Source: JBCFBK01 sp038562555 (GTDB taxonomy: Bacteria > Bacteroidota > Bacteroidia > Bacteroidales > Prolixibacteraceae). Taken from it: a DNA stretch of 60,970 nt. The notes under the pieces were generated by a model. That model was given only the letters and a program-made list of their open reading frames with translations, was not told where the DNA came from and ran no database searches. The stretch is from NCBI GenBank assembly GCA_038562555.1, contig JBCFBK010000036.1, forward strand, positions 1-60,970. Direction: 5' to 3'. This document shows positions 43,228 to 53,977 of this stretch, in pieces. The translations under genes were made by a program, and so were the position numbers. Numbering within the stretch: the stretch's first letter is position 1; each line of letters starts with the position of its first letter.

Positions 43228-46200
43228 ATGAAAAAAAAATTGAAACGAAGTCAATCTCCCGATTTTGTCGGGGGATTAAGTAAATTAACCTGTATCATGA
43301 AACTGACGCTTATTCTCATCCTGCTCAATGTTTGCGTTGCTTTTTCAAGTACTTACTCGCAGCAAACAAAGTTCACGCTATCGGGCCAAAACGTAAGTAT
43401 CCGCGATGTACTGTCGAATGTTGAGTCAAAAAGCGAATTCCGTTTTTTCTTTAACAGCGAGCTTATTAACCTGAATCAACGGGTCACCTACAATATCGAC
43501 GAAGGAACCATTTCCCAATTACTCGATCAGGTTCTGCTGCGAAACGGAATTGGGTACGAGGTAAAAGACCGAACCATTATCCTCTCGCCAAAGTCATCCA
43601 ATGAGCTGGGTATCGCAGCACAGCAGCAGCACTCCGTTTCAGGGAAAGTCACGGACTCTTCCGGCGCTTCCCTACCCGGAGTTACGGTGGCTATAAAAGG
43701 CACTACTCAGGGAACGATCACTGATACCAATAGGGCTTACTCGCTCTCCAAAGTACCAGCCGATGCGACTCTTATTTTTTCATTTGTAGGCATGAAAACC
43801 CAGGAAGTTTCCATTGGAGGTCAATCTGTTATTACGGTCAGTATGCAGGAAGAGGCTATTGGAATAGATGAAATTGTGGCAATCGGGTATGGCACTCAGA
43901 AGAAACGGGATGTTACGGGAGCATTGGCCAATATAAATGTGGAAGAATTATCTGAAATACCAGTCCCGAGTATTAGTCAAAAATTACAAGGTAAGTTTGC
44001 CGGGGTTCAAATTAATCAAAATACTGGCGAACCAGGTGGTGCATTGTCTTTCCGTATTCGTGGTGCCGCTTCGATAAACGCGGGGAATAATCCCTTGATT
44101 GTCATTGATGGATTCCCAACTACAAGCGGACTTGAAACGTTAAGTCCTGATGAAATTGAATCAATTTCAGTTTTAAAAGATGCTTCAGCCTCATCTTTAT
44201 ATGGTTCGCGTGCTGCAAACGGAGTTATTTTGGTAACAACAAAGCAGGCAAAAGCAGGTGCGAGTTCAATTGAATTTAGTTCATATATTGGAGTTCAGTC
44301 CGTATCGGATCGGGGAAAGCCGGATTTAATGAATGCCCGTGAGTTTGCACAGTTTAAAAAAGAATACTATGAAGATGCAGCAATTTATGAAGGTTATACG
44401 GGAGGAGTTCCTGAGGTCTATCAGAATCCGGAACGATATGGACCAAATGATGGTACAGATTGGTTTGATGTTTTGTTGCGGGATGCACTGATTCAAAACT
44501 ATAATTTAGCTTTTTCTTCAGGAGGAAAATATCTGAAATCTGTTGTAAACCTCAATTACAATAAACAGGACGGCGTGATGTTAAATTCATACGCTGACAG
44601 AATTGCTCTAAGGTCAAACAACATATATACCCCATCTGATAATTTAACTATTGGATTTAATCTGGGCCTTACTTATCACAGGAGCCAGGTTAAACCGGGA
44701 TTAGGAAATGGCCGAAATATTATTCAGAACGCCTACCTGATGGATCCAACTCTTGAATACAAAAATGAAGACGGCACCTATCCTATTTCTTTTTCTCAAC
44801 CCGGTATGTTTCCAAATCCAAACTATTACCTGGTCTTAACACAAAGCGTTAATCCGGAGAAAGGAACAACGGTGTTGGCGAATACCTTCGCTGAGTATGA
44901 AATTATTCCGGGACTAAAATACAAACTCAGCCTGAATGCGAATATCGATAATACAATTAACCGGACCTTTGAACCTTCAACTGCACGCGGCGGATTAGGC
45001 TCGGCTCCACCCCAACCACCTTATGGCCGTTATGGGACAGATAACTTTCTGAACTGGTTAGCAGAAAATACATTGACTTACAGTAAAACAATTAAGGAAA
45101 CACATAATATTGAGACCTTTATTGGGTATACAGCGCAAAAATTTACATCTGAGAACAGTTATATAGACGCTACCGAATATCCTGATGATAACGTAGAGTG
45201 GATCAACGCTGCAACAACCAGAATTGGCAATGGTGGAACGACAGAATCATCTGTTTTATCTTATGTTGGCCGGTTTAATTACAATTATAACGGAAAATAT
45301 TTAGTCTCTTTTGCTTTTCGGAGGGATGGCTCATCAAGATTTGGCTCCGCTACAAAATGGGGTAACTTTCCTGCTGTTTCCGTCGGATGGGTTGTTTCGG
45401 ATGAAGGTTTTATGAAAAGTATGGAAAGTATTAAATTTTTAAAACTCAGAGCAAGTTACGGAAAGGTAGGAAACAACAATATTGGAGATTACAGATATTT
45501 AGCTTCGCTTAATACCACTAATTACGTGTTAGATAATAAAGTGACCGCGGGAAAAACGTTAAGTGGTATTGGCAATATCGGATTAACCTGGGAATCGACA
45601 ACCAGTTACGATCTTGGATTAGATCTCGATCTTTATAATGGCCGAATATCTTTTACTTATGATTATTATTGGAAAAAGACTGACGGATTGTTATACGCTA
45701 TTGATATTCCAATACAATCCGGCTTCAACAGCATTGATTCAAATATAGGCCAGTTTAATTTTTGGGGGCATGAATTCTCCGTATTATCCAGGAACCTTAC
45801 AGGGAAATTTAAGTGGAGTACCAACTTCAATATTTCGTTTGACCGAAATCTGGTTAAAAAGCTGGGAACAAATAATGCACCAATAGGTGGATATAATGAA
45901 TATTGGGATGACAACAGAACTGCAGTGGGACATCCCATCGGCTTGTTTTACGGATACGTCAATACCGGCGTATACATGACCCAGGAAGAGTTTGACACCC
46001 AACCACACGGAGCTAATTCGATGGTTGGAACTGCAAGATTCAAGGATATCAGTGGTCCTGACGGAGTACCCGATGGAAAAATAGACATCAACGACAGGGA
46101 ATTTATTGGTGATCCTAACCCTGATTTTATTTATGGAATGACCAATACCTTGAGTTACAAAAATTTTGATTTAAGTATTGTCATAGCCGGTACAGTTGGA

Positions 46201-46620
46201 AATGATATTGCAGATGATGCCTATCAATCAACCGAAAATTTTGATGGCGTTTTTAATATACGAAAAGGTTATGCCGATCGATGGAGATCTTTGGAAAATC
46301 CGGGAAGCGGCTATTATCCAAGAACAAGGTCAGGGACAACCGCAGATTATCGTAATTTCTCCAACAGACAGGTTTTTAAAGGAACCTACCTTGCAGTAAA
46401 AAATATTACGTTGGGATATGATTTGCCAATAACAGCCAATAAATTTATAAAAAAGGCACGAGTAAATTTCAGTACTCAAAATGCATTTATGTTTACCAAG
46501 TATCCTGGAATGAACCCGGAAGCCGGCATGTCCGGATTAAACGGACTAAACCAGGGGCGCGATTTTACCTCCTATCCTATTTCGAGAATATTTACATTAG
46601 GATTAAATGTAAGTTTTTAA
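43228..46620 (+). CDS. SusC/RagA-type TonB-dependent outer membrane transporter with STN signalling domain
   Basis: The 1130-residue protein has a leader (about 1-45), an STN domain (TKFTLSGQNVSIRDVLSNVE, about 48-115), a CarboxypepD-regulatory domain (SVSGKVTDSSGASLPGVTV, about 135-205) and a TonB box and plug (IDEIVAIGYGTQKKRDVTGA ... ASASSLYGSRAANGVILVTT). A 22-strand-type barrel follows, ending in RIFTLGLNVSF. It imports oligosaccharides with SusD as lid, powered by TonB. The STN domain links it to FecR/ECF signalling. From about 43.9 kb its DNA becomes clearly more AT-rich than the upstream operon. Confidence 0.96.
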   Translation: MKKKLKRSQSPDFVGGLSKLTCIMKLTLILILLNVCVAFSSTYSQQTKFTLSGQNVSIRDVLSNVESKSEFRFFFNSELINLNQRVTYNIDEGTISQLLDQVLLRNGIGYEVKDRTIILSPKSSNELGIAAQQQHSVSGKVTDSSGASLPGVTVAIKGTTQGTITDTNRAYSLSKVPADATLIFSFVGMKTQEVSIGGQSVITVSMQEEAIGIDEIVAIGYGTQKKRDVTGALANINVEELSEIPVPSISQKLQGKFAGVQINQNTGEPGGALSFRIRGAASINAGNNPLIVIDGFPTTSGLETLSPDEIESISVLKDASASSLYGSRAANGVILVTTKQAKAGASSIEFSSYIGVQSVSDRGKPDLMNAREFAQFKKEYYEDAAIYEGYTGGVPEVYQNPERYGPNDGTDWFDVLLRDALIQNYNLAFSSGGKYLKSVVNLNYNKQDGVMLNSYADRIALRSNNIYTPSDNLTIGFNLGLTYHRSQVKPGLGNGRNIIQNAYLMDPTLEYKNEDGTYPISFSQPGMFPNPNYYLVLTQSVNPEKGTTVLANTFAEYEIIPGLKYKLSLNANIDNTINRTFEPSTARGGLGSAPPQPPYGRYGTDNFLNWLAENTLTYSKTIKETHNIETFIGYTAQKFTSENSYIDATEYPDDNVEWINAATTRIGNGGTTESSVLSYVGRFNYNYNGKYLVSFAFRRDGSSRFGSATKWGNFPAVSVGWVVSDEGFMKSMESIKFLKLRASYGKVGNNNIGDYRYLASLNTTNYVLDNKVTAGKTLSGIGNIGLTWESTTSYDLGLDLDLYNGRISFTYDYYWKKTDGLLYAIDIPIQSGFNSIDSNIGQFNFWGHEFSVLSRNLTGKFKWSTNFNISFDRNLVKKLGTNNAPIGGYNEYWDDNRTAVGHPIGLFYGYVNTGVYMTQEEFDTQPHGANSMVGTARFKDISGPDGVPDGKIDINDREFIGDPNPDFIYGMTNTLSYKNFDLSIVIAGTVGNDIADDAYQSTENFDGVFNIRKGYADRWRSLENPGSGYYPRTRSGTTADYRNFSNRQVFKGTYLAVKNITLGYDLPITANKFIKKARVNFSTQNAFMFTKYPGMNPEAGMSGLNGLNQGRDFTSYPISRIFTLGLNVSF

Positions 46621-46651
46621 TAAAATCCAGTTATTGTTAAAACTACAACCA

Positions 46652-48208
46652 ATGAAGAATAAAATATTGTACATAGTCATAATGATTGTGGGATTAAGTT
46701 CCTGTAGCGAAGATTTTTTGTACCTGGATCCTGAAACCTCTGTAAGTTCAGCGTCTTTTTTTAAAAATGAAACTCAATTCAATCAGGCTCTGGTTGGAGC
46801 ATACACCAACTTGCGCGGGATTGCTTTCATGGGTTTTGTGATGGATGAGATGCGCTCAGACAATACTTTTTTTACGATATATTCAGCAGACAGAGGTAGT
46901 GAAACGAGTACAGAAGCAATGGTGAAGTTTGTTGATAACAGTACCTCGAGTTCGCTTTCAAACAGCATTGGTAACAGGTACGGGAATGATTATTCGGGAA
47001 TTGCCAGGGTTAATACAATTTTATCGAGAATTACTGCAAATGATGCCGGGATGACTCAGGCGTCAATCGATGCCATTACGGGTGAAGCATTATTTCTCAG
47101 AGCTTTTTATTATTATGATTTAGTGACACATTATGGTGGAGTTCCTCTGCAACTGGAGGAAATTATTTCTGAAGATGGTGCATTTCTTCCCAGAAATTCC
47201 ACAGAAGAAGTTTACAACCAAATTATCACAGATTTAACAAATGCAATTCCAAAACTTTCTGTCCCTGCAACCTTCCCTCAATCAGGAAGAGCTACAAAAG
47301 GAGCTGCAAAAATGTTGCTGGCATATGCTTACATGTCCAAACCTGAACCCGATTATGTAAAAGCGGAAAGGGAGCTAACCGATATTACAAAAATGAACTA
47401 CGCTCTGATGGATGATTATGCCGATGTTTTTGATCCGGCACAAAAGAATAATAAAGAATCCATATTTGAGGTTCAGTATAAATCCGGCAATGAAGGGCAG
47501 CATAGTGATTATATCTGGAGATTTATTCCAAAGACTACGAATACTGAGGTAATTTTAGGATTACATGGAACAAATTTGAGAGGTGGTATTACCAGTGGCG
47601 GATGGAATGTTCCAACCCAGGAAATGGTTGACTCATATGAAGAAAATGATCTAAGGCTGCCGGCGTCTGTTGCCGTGGCAGAAGGAACACAGGTTGGAGA
47701 GAATTTCACTACGGAAACAGTTAAGAGTCCGGTTGATTTTACTCCTTCACCGGGTAAAACCTATTATTATTTTATAAAAAAATATCTTCATCCACCTTAT
47801 ACTGTTGAATGGAATACTGACGATAACTGGCCAGTCTATCGTTATTCCGGAGCACTTTTATTATTGGCAGAATGCCTTGTAAACCAGAATAAACATGCAC
47901 AGGCTCTTCCTTACTTAAATCAGGTCAGAGTGAGAGCCGGATTACCTCTGCTGACAGAAGCTAACAAAGAAAATGTCGCAGATGAAATGCGTCATGAACT
48001 GGCATTTGAGAACCATCGTTGGACAGATCTTATCCGTAATGGAAATGCAATTGAAGTCATGAATGCCAAGGGCGTTCGGATGAAGGCACTTTACGGATGG
48101 TTATTACCAAATACATTTAATGTAACCGAGAATAGATTAATTTATGCAATTCCCTTCAGAGAAATACAAATAAACAGCAATTTAGTCCAGAACCCCGGAT
48201 ATGAATAG
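46652..48208 (+). CDS. SusD/RagB-type glycan-binding lipoprotein
   Basis: The 518-residue surface lipoprotein has a signal with lipobox GLSSC, the typical mature start SEDFLYLDPETSVSSASFF, TPR-like helices (GEALFLRAFYYYDLVTHYGG; PVYRYSGALLLLAECL) and the RHELAFENHRWTDLIRNG motif of the RagB/SusD C-terminus. I used ATG 46652, as the longer frame starts with TTG. It forms the lid of the SusC transporter encoded 31 bases upstream. The gene is AT-rich and ends in an intrinsic terminator. Confidence 0.96.
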   Translation: MKNKILYIVIMIVGLSSCSEDFLYLDPETSVSSASFFKNETQFNQALVGAYTNLRGIAFMGFVMDEMRSDNTFFTIYSADRGSETSTEAMVKFVDNSTSSSLSNSIGNRYGNDYSGIARVNTILSRITANDAGMTQASIDAITGEALFLRAFYYYDLVTHYGGVPLQLEEIISEDGAFLPRNSTEEVYNQIITDLTNAIPKLSVPATFPQSGRATKGAAKMLLAYAYMSKPEPDYVKAERELTDITKMNYALMDDYADVFDPAQKNNKESIFEVQYKSGNEGQHSDYIWRFIPKTTNTEVILGLHGTNLRGGITSGGWNVPTQEMVDSYEENDLRLPASVAVAEGTQVGENFTTETVKSPVDFTPSPGKTYYYFIKKYLHPPYTVEWNTDDNWPVYRYSGALLLLAECLVNQNKHAQALPYLNQVRVRAGLPLLTEANKENVADEMRHELAFENHRWTDLIRNGNAIEVMNAKGVRMKALYGWLLPNTFNVTENRLIYAIPFREIQINSNLVQNPGYE

Positions 48209-48214
48209 AGTTGA

Positions 48215-48254
48215 TAGCAGGAAGTGCTCAAAAACACTTCCTGCTATTTTTTTT
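48215..48254 (+). terminator. intrinsic terminator after susD
   Basis: A 12-base perfect stem (TAGCAGGAAGTG / CACTTCCTGCTA) with an 8-base loop is followed by eight T residues. It begins 6 bases after the susD stop and separates transporter genes from the glycosidase genes. Confidence 0.92.
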
Positions 48255-48302
48255 GTCCATATTACAGGCAACATTGGTTAAACGAACTAATTTAATCTGA
48301 TT

Positions 48303-51300
48303 ATGAAATCATTTTATAGCAATGTTATTCTGTTGATTGTGATTATGCAGTCATGTGTAAACAAGCCTCTGATGCCAGAGTGGCAGAAGAAATACAATGA
48401 TCCGAAAACGGTTCGTGAAATGTTTGCCGATCCTCCCATGTTTTATGCCCCGCATACCTTTTGGTTTTGGGACGATACCATCAGGGATGAACATTATGCC
48501 GCGTCAATGATCGCAGAAATGGCCCGGCAGGGATTGAACCCGGGTTATGCCCATCCCCGCAGTTCGCAAGATCGCCTGAATCATAAATATGCATCCCTGC
48601 CCTATGAACAGTACCTGGAACAACCATGGTTCAATAGTTTTGGTAATGCCTTGCAGAAAGCAAAAGACAATGGATTAACCCTTGGTTATTGCGATGAATA
48701 TGATTGGCCAAGCGGGCAGGCGGCCGGGCGTGTATTAAAACAACATCCCGAACTCGAAGCAAGATACCTCGACTGGAGACGACATGAAGTCAAAGGGAAA
48801 TCAACTGTTCAGTATGATTCAATCGATTTTGCCGTAGCCGGAAAAATGATCAATAAAACAATTGAAGCATCATCCCTGCAATTGATCGGTGAGGGAAATA
48901 AACTTAAGTGGACAGCTCCTCAGGGCGATTGGATTGTTTACACCTATACGAAAAAATTCCATACAGGATTCGATGGTGGAAAAGTAAATTATCTTGACCC
49001 GAAACTGATGGATGTATTTATTCCGCTTGTTCACGAACGATATGCAAAACGCTTTGGAAATGATATGGGCAAATCTATTCCCGGCGTTTTTGTCGATAAC
49101 GAAGGAGATTACGGCTGGCAGATGGCATGGTCGGAATATCTGGCACAACGATACAAAGAAATGAAAAACCAGGATATCCGGTTATGGCTTCCACTGCTGA
49201 CAGAGAAAGATAAAGACGGCTTATTTGTCAAAGCCCGTTGCGATTGGTTTGATGCGATTTCGGATGTGTATAACAAATGTTATTTCGAACCACTTGTTGA
49301 TTGGCTGAACAAATACAATATGTATTATATCTCGAATTTGTGGGAAGAATCTCTTTTCTGGCAGACACAGGCCATGGGAGATTTCATGCGCGTAACGCGG
49401 ACTGCCACTATGCCGGGTACAGATTGCCTTTTAATGAAATCGCAGGATGTGCACGATTTTAAGGAAGTGCAAACCATTGCTGAACTGGAAGACCGTCCGC
49501 TGATGAGTGAAATCATGGGCGTGGCAGGATGGGAGCAGACTCCCGAAATGATGAAAATGACGATTAACTCCATTACTTCATTCGGTGTCAATCATGTGGT
49601 GCCTCATGGAATTAATGTTAACCGTAAAATTGAAGCCGATCCTTATCCTCCCGATTGGTTTACTGAAAATCCCTACTGGCCGTATCTGCATTACTGGACT
49701 GGTTTTTCAAGGCGTGCAGCTTTTGTTACCCGTCAGAGTAAACTGGTTGTCGATGTGCTTTTAATTAATCCGCTTGAAAGCATTTGGGCACTCACCGAAG
49801 ATTATTTTTCAAATGAACATACCAAAAAGTGGGATGATCGTTCGGTTGAAACCGAAAAGATATATGCTGATGCCATGAGGGAAATGAATAAAAACAATAT
49901 CGATTTTTTAATCGCCGATAAATATTATCTTGGCAATGGCAAGGTGAAATCTGCGAATAATTCTGCCCGGATTACCATAAACAATCATGAATTTTCCGCA
50001 CTGGTACTACCTCCTGTTTGTGTTATTTCTCATGTTGCCTCCAATAAGGTTCTTGAATTTGCAGAAAAAGGCGGCGCGGTGATCGTTCTTGGTGAATTAC
50101 CACAAGGGTCACCCGAGGTGGGGCTGAGGGACACCGTAGTTATCAATCAGATGAAAACTTTAATGCAACTTCCGAATGTGATCGATCTTTCTGCTGATAA
50201 GAACAGGCTTGGTAAAATGATACTCGTGTTAAATGAAAAGGTCAAACCACAGATCCGCCTCGAAAATTCAGGAAGGCTTTATACTGCTCACAGGAAAATT
50301 GTAAATAATGATCTCTACTGGTTTGCCAATAATACAGATACGGTAAGGAATTTTTCGGCCTGGCTGAGGGATGGTGAAGGTGCTGCAGAAAAATGGAACT
50401 GCGAAACGGGAGAAATTAAAGCGATACCTTCAGGAAAAGATGACGGTTATAACAAGGTATTTTTAACATTGCAGCCCTATGAAGCTTATTGGCTTGTATT
50501 CAATCCGGAAGGAAAGAAACAGATGGAAGCGAAAAACAGAGAAACTGCTGCAAGAGAAATTACGTTGGATGGGAAATGGATGCTCAGCTTTCCGGGAAAA
50601 GACACCGTTTATAAAACCACAGCAAAGACTCAGTTTTCAACAGATAAGACAATAAATGAAGAGAAAATGACACCGGGCTTTGACGATTCAGAATGGAAAC
50701 AGAACACGTTTATTTTGAGGCAGAAAACATTGAGTGGAAATCCAAAATACCTGGAAGAAACAATAAAAAAGAAGAATGCTGCCAATCAGATTTATTGGAG
50801 GGTCACTATCCCCATTGGTTCAAAATCTATGGTTTTCTCTCCGAATATGATTGGAACAGACGTTTGGATTGACGGGAAAAGAATAAATTTGACAGGCTCC
50901 TCAATTGATTTACCTGCTGATGCCCGTTTGTTGTCATTTGCTAGGCTTATTGAAAGTGAAAAACTACCGGTTTATCCACTGAAGTTTTCTGTTGCAAGTA
51001 AGGTAAACTGCGCGTTACAGTCGTGGTATTCATACGGGCTGGAGCAGTATACCGGGTATGTTGATTATGAAACTTCATTTAACCCCAACGAAACCGGGTC
51101 GAAGATTTCTATTGATCTTGGCAAAGTGAAATACATGGCAGAAGTTTTTGTCAATGACAAATCTGTTGGCGCCCGCTTATGGCCTCCTTTTGCATTCGAC
51201 ATTTCCGGAGAATTAAAAAACGGAGAAAACAAAATCAGAATTCGAATTGGTAATCTGATGGTTAACGACATGTGGATAAAAGACGATATGGGCAGACTCC

Positions 51301-51386
51301 GTACGTGGGGCTGGATTGGAACTCCTGATTTTAATAAATACGATGCAGGCTTATTCGGTCCGGTGAAATTATTAATAACGAATTAA
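48303..51386 (+). CDS. lipoprotein glycoside hydrolase, GH106-like
   Basis: The 1027-residue exported protein has a lipoprotein-type leader (LLIVIMQSC, cysteine about 18). The catalytic TIM-barrel-like part begins with FYAPHTFWFWDDTIRDEHY and continues with GYCDEYDWPSGQAAG and a central FVDNEGDYGWQMAWSEYL with carboxylates. The C-terminal beta-sandwich resembles GH2-type sugar-binding folds (GKVKYMAEVFVNDKSVGARLWPPF). The layout resembles GH106 alpha-L-rhamnosidases and relatives, but I cannot confirm the family by eye. The gene is AT-rich like susCD. A deglycosidase role in this locus is likely; the sugar specificity is inferred. Confidence 0.75.
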   Translation: MKSFYSNVILLIVIMQSCVNKPLMPEWQKKYNDPKTVREMFADPPMFYAPHTFWFWDDTIRDEHYAASMIAEMARQGLNPGYAHPRSSQDRLNHKYASLPYEQYLEQPWFNSFGNALQKAKDNGLTLGYCDEYDWPSGQAAGRVLKQHPELEARYLDWRRHEVKGKSTVQYDSIDFAVAGKMINKTIEASSLQLIGEGNKLKWTAPQGDWIVYTYTKKFHTGFDGGKVNYLDPKLMDVFIPLVHERYAKRFGNDMGKSIPGVFVDNEGDYGWQMAWSEYLAQRYKEMKNQDIRLWLPLLTEKDKDGLFVKARCDWFDAISDVYNKCYFEPLVDWLNKYNMYYISNLWEESLFWQTQAMGDFMRVTRTATMPGTDCLLMKSQDVHDFKEVQTIAELEDRPLMSEIMGVAGWEQTPEMMKMTINSITSFGVNHVVPHGINVNRKIEADPYPPDWFTENPYWPYLHYWTGFSRRAAFVTRQSKLVVDVLLINPLESIWALTEDYFSNEHTKKWDDRSVETEKIYADAMREMNKNNIDFLIADKYYLGNGKVKSANNSARITINNHEFSALVLPPVCVISHVASNKVLEFAEKGGAVIVLGELPQGSPEVGLRDTVVINQMKTLMQLPNVIDLSADKNRLGKMILVLNEKVKPQIRLENSGRLYTAHRKIVNNDLYWFANNTDTVRNFSAWLRDGEGAAEKWNCETGEIKAIPSGKDDGYNKVFLTLQPYEAYWLVFNPEGKKQMEAKNRETAAREITLDGKWMLSFPGKDTVYKTTAKTQFSTDKTINEEKMTPGFDDSEWKQNTFILRQKTLSGNPKYLEETIKKKNAANQIYWRVTIPIGSKSMVFSPNMIGTDVWIDGKRINLTGSSIDLPADARLLSFARLIESEKLPVYPLKFSVASKVNCALQSWYSYGLEQYTGYVDYETSFNPNETGSKISIDLGKVKYMAEVFVNDKSVGARLWPPFAFDISGELKNGENKIRIRIGNLMVNDMWIKDDMGRLRTWGWIGTPDFNKYDAGLFGPVKLLITN

Positions 51387-51397
51387 ATAAAATATGT

Positions 51398-53911
51398 ATG
51401 AAGACGAATTGTTCGCTTTTGAGGTTGATCTTCCCGTTTATTCTTTTCGCTCATTTTTCTGCATCGGGACAAATCAGTATTTCAAACCGGTCAGCCGATA
51501 AGGTCATCACATTTGGGAACAGTAAACTCCAAATCATACTCGATTATGATTTAAAATGTGTCGTTACAGGCATGGAAGTTAACGGTGAACCTATTCTCTC
51601 AGATCAATCAGGAATATATTCAGAAATCCGGACTTCAAATGCTGCTTATTCAACGCGCAAGTTGGCCGCCCCGCCCAAAATATTAACTCAAAAAGACAAG
51701 GTAATGGTCACGGGCATCAGTTATGGTGAAGATAAAGCGCTCATTAACGAAGCCTGGACTTTCTTCATAACCGAAACCGATATCAGGCTTAGTATCGAAC
51801 GAACAGTTTCAAAACCATTTGTGGCCGAAGAGATTTCATTTCCTTCGGTAAACTTTAAGAGCATCAGTACCTGGGACGGAGCTTTTCTGGATTATGGCGG
51901 ACTTGCCTGGTTTTACCTTTTCAATGAGAAATTATGTACCTATGGTGTTCATTCCGGCTCTTCCGTTTTCTGGAACAGTACCACAGGAAACGGATTAAGC
52001 GTCTCAGCTTCTGCACCAGGCAAACAGGTTGCATCGAAATTCACAAGATCGGTCGATGATCATCTGCTGTACGCGGTCTCTGTGTCAGACAACGAACTGA
52101 AGTACCGGTATGACGCCGATACCAAACGGCGACGATTTATACGGGAGAAAACCGATGTCTGGCAGCCGTTTAGCCTGAAGGCCGGGAAGTATACGCAATC
52201 GGTAACTTTTTCACGGGTGGACTACAACCGGGAATACGGACGCGGGCATCTGGCCGGTATAAACGGGGGGCAGGTAACCAGCCTGTTAAATACGATCGCG
52301 AGAATCGGGGTCATCGATGCCCGACTTTTCGGCGGCAACAGTTGGCACACGCCTTACGGGCCGATTTGTCTGCATGAGCAGTACATTGCCCAGATGGGCA
52401 TCGCCATTAACGATGAAAGCTACATTGACGGCTACAAGGAATGCCTGGAGCACTACCGCGACCAGGCTGTTCAACCCGATGGCAGGGTACTGGCACGATG
52501 GGCCTACACCAACGAAGATGCCATGCCGGGAACGGCAACCCCCGAAGGCTTCTATGAAGCGCAATGGGGTTATTTGCTCGATTCCAACCCTGATTTTGTG
52601 TCGAACGTTTCGGAGCTTTATCAGCAGTGCGGCGACCTGAGCTGGGTGAAAACTTTTAAAACAACCTGCGAAAAGGCGTTGGATTATATGCTCGCCCGCG
52701 ATTCCGACGGAGATCATCTGGTTGAAATGATGACCGGCAGCCATACCGAAAAAAGAGGAAGTGACTGGGTCGACATTATCTGGGCATCATACGAAAATGC
52801 CTTTGTCAACGCGAAACTTTACTACGCGCTCACCTTATGGTCGGATATTGAAAAACAACTTGGTGACACGGAAAAGGCCGGTTATTATTCAACTTATGCA
52901 TCCTTGCTGAAAGCCGGTTTTAATAAGTCAACCAGCGACGGAGGTTTCTGGAAAGAGAACAACAACTGGTATGTACACTGGCTGGATAAAGACCATTCGG
53001 TGCATGGCGATAACCTGACCATACCAGTCAATTTTATGGCCATAGCGTATGGTATTTGCGACGACGATGAGCGGAAGCGCGCTATCCTGGATCGGGTTGA
53101 GGAACAAATGCAAAAGGAAAAGCTTTTTTTCTGGCCTTTGTGCCTGTATACCTACGCCAAAGGAGAAGGAAACGACTGGCAGTTTCCGTTCCCAAACTAT
53201 GAAAACGGCGATCTGTTTTTGTCGTGGGGCGCAGTGGGCGTGGAGGCTTATGCTTCCTGCAAGCCTGAACTGGCATTAAAATACATTGAGAACATCCTGG
53301 CGCGTTATGAAAAGGACGGCCTGGCCTTTCAGCGCTATGGCCGGCTTAAACAGGAAGGTCTGGGCGATGATATCCTTTCGGGGAACAGCCTGGCCATTGT
53401 GGGACTTTACAAATCGGTTTACGGCGTTAATCCCAGGTACAACAGGCTGTACCTGAACCCGCATTTGCCCGGCCGGCTTGCAGGTACCAGGCTGAATTAC
53501 CGCTTCAGAGCAGAGAAGCTGGTTATCGGCCTGGACAGCGGTCATTATTCTGTTTCAAATTCACAGTTCAAACTGGCTTCCGCAAACGATTTTGGCTTCA
53601 GTGTATCTCCAAAGACGCTGGAGTATTTCCATTCAGATGAAGACAGCTGTTCGCTGCAGGTCCGGGTTTCAGGAAAGGAAAACCTTTCTGTGGAGATTAA
53701 AAACTGGGATGAAAAGGAACGTGCCTGGAAACAGGCTTTTTCCCGGGATAAAAATGAGATCGTCTATTTGATCGACGGTTTAGAAGCAGAAAAAGATTAT
53801 ACAATACGAATCAACGATCGAATATATAAGACAATAAAAAGCAGTTCCCACGGAGATCTGGAATTTGACCTAAAAGTAAATGCTAATCCATCAGTGATCA
53901 GTCTCCGGTAG
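51398..53911 (+). CDS. exported (alpha/alpha)6-barrel glycosidase-like protein
   Basis: The 837-residue protein has a signal peptide (LLRLIFPFILFAHFSASG). An N-terminal beta-sandwich (about 25-270) is followed by a helical toroid-like part (CLHEQYIAQMGIAINDESYIDG, GSDWVDIIWASYENAFVNAK, YENGDLFLSWGAVGVEAYAS) and a C-terminal beta domain. The pattern is that of six-hairpin glycosidases (clan GH-L/GH-G-like), with acidic candidates in SDWVD and ENGD; the exact GH family is not identified. It begins 11 bases after the GH106-like gene. The 5' quarter is AT-rich and the remainder GC-rich. Confidence 0.72.
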   Translation: MKTNCSLLRLIFPFILFAHFSASGQISISNRSADKVITFGNSKLQIILDYDLKCVVTGMEVNGEPILSDQSGIYSEIRTSNAAYSTRKLAAPPKILTQKDKVMVTGISYGEDKALINEAWTFFITETDIRLSIERTVSKPFVAEEISFPSVNFKSISTWDGAFLDYGGLAWFYLFNEKLCTYGVHSGSSVFWNSTTGNGLSVSASAPGKQVASKFTRSVDDHLLYAVSVSDNELKYRYDADTKRRRFIREKTDVWQPFSLKAGKYTQSVTFSRVDYNREYGRGHLAGINGGQVTSLLNTIARIGVIDARLFGGNSWHTPYGPICLHEQYIAQMGIAINDESYIDGYKECLEHYRDQAVQPDGRVLARWAYTNEDAMPGTATPEGFYEAQWGYLLDSNPDFVSNVSELYQQCGDLSWVKTFKTTCEKALDYMLARDSDGDHLVEMMTGSHTEKRGSDWVDIIWASYENAFVNAKLYYALTLWSDIEKQLGDTEKAGYYSTYASLLKAGFNKSTSDGGFWKENNNWYVHWLDKDHSVHGDNLTIPVNFMAIAYGICDDDERKRAILDRVEEQMQKEKLFFWPLCLYTYAKGEGNDWQFPFPNYENGDLFLSWGAVGVEAYASCKPELALKYIENILARYEKDGLAFQRYGRLKQEGLGDDILSGNSLAIVGLYKSVYGVNPRYNRLYLNPHLPGRLAGTRLNYRFRAEKLVIGLDSGHYSVSNSQFKLASANDFGFSVSPKTLEYFHSDEDSCSLQVRVSGKENLSVEIKNWDEKERAWKQAFSRDKNEIVYLIDGLEAEKDYTIRINDRIYKTIKSSSHGDLEFDLKVNANPSVISLR

Positions 53912-53956
53912 TGAAAGATTTAAATAATTCGCTTTTTGAAGCTTCATAGTTGTCAA

Positions 53957-53977
53957 TAATTAGGCTTTGCTGATTTT
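53957..53977 (+). repeat. left terminal inverted repeat of the IS
   Basis: These 21 bases begin TAATTAGGCTTTGCTG and are the exact reverse complement of 55629-55649. Confidence 0.9.
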
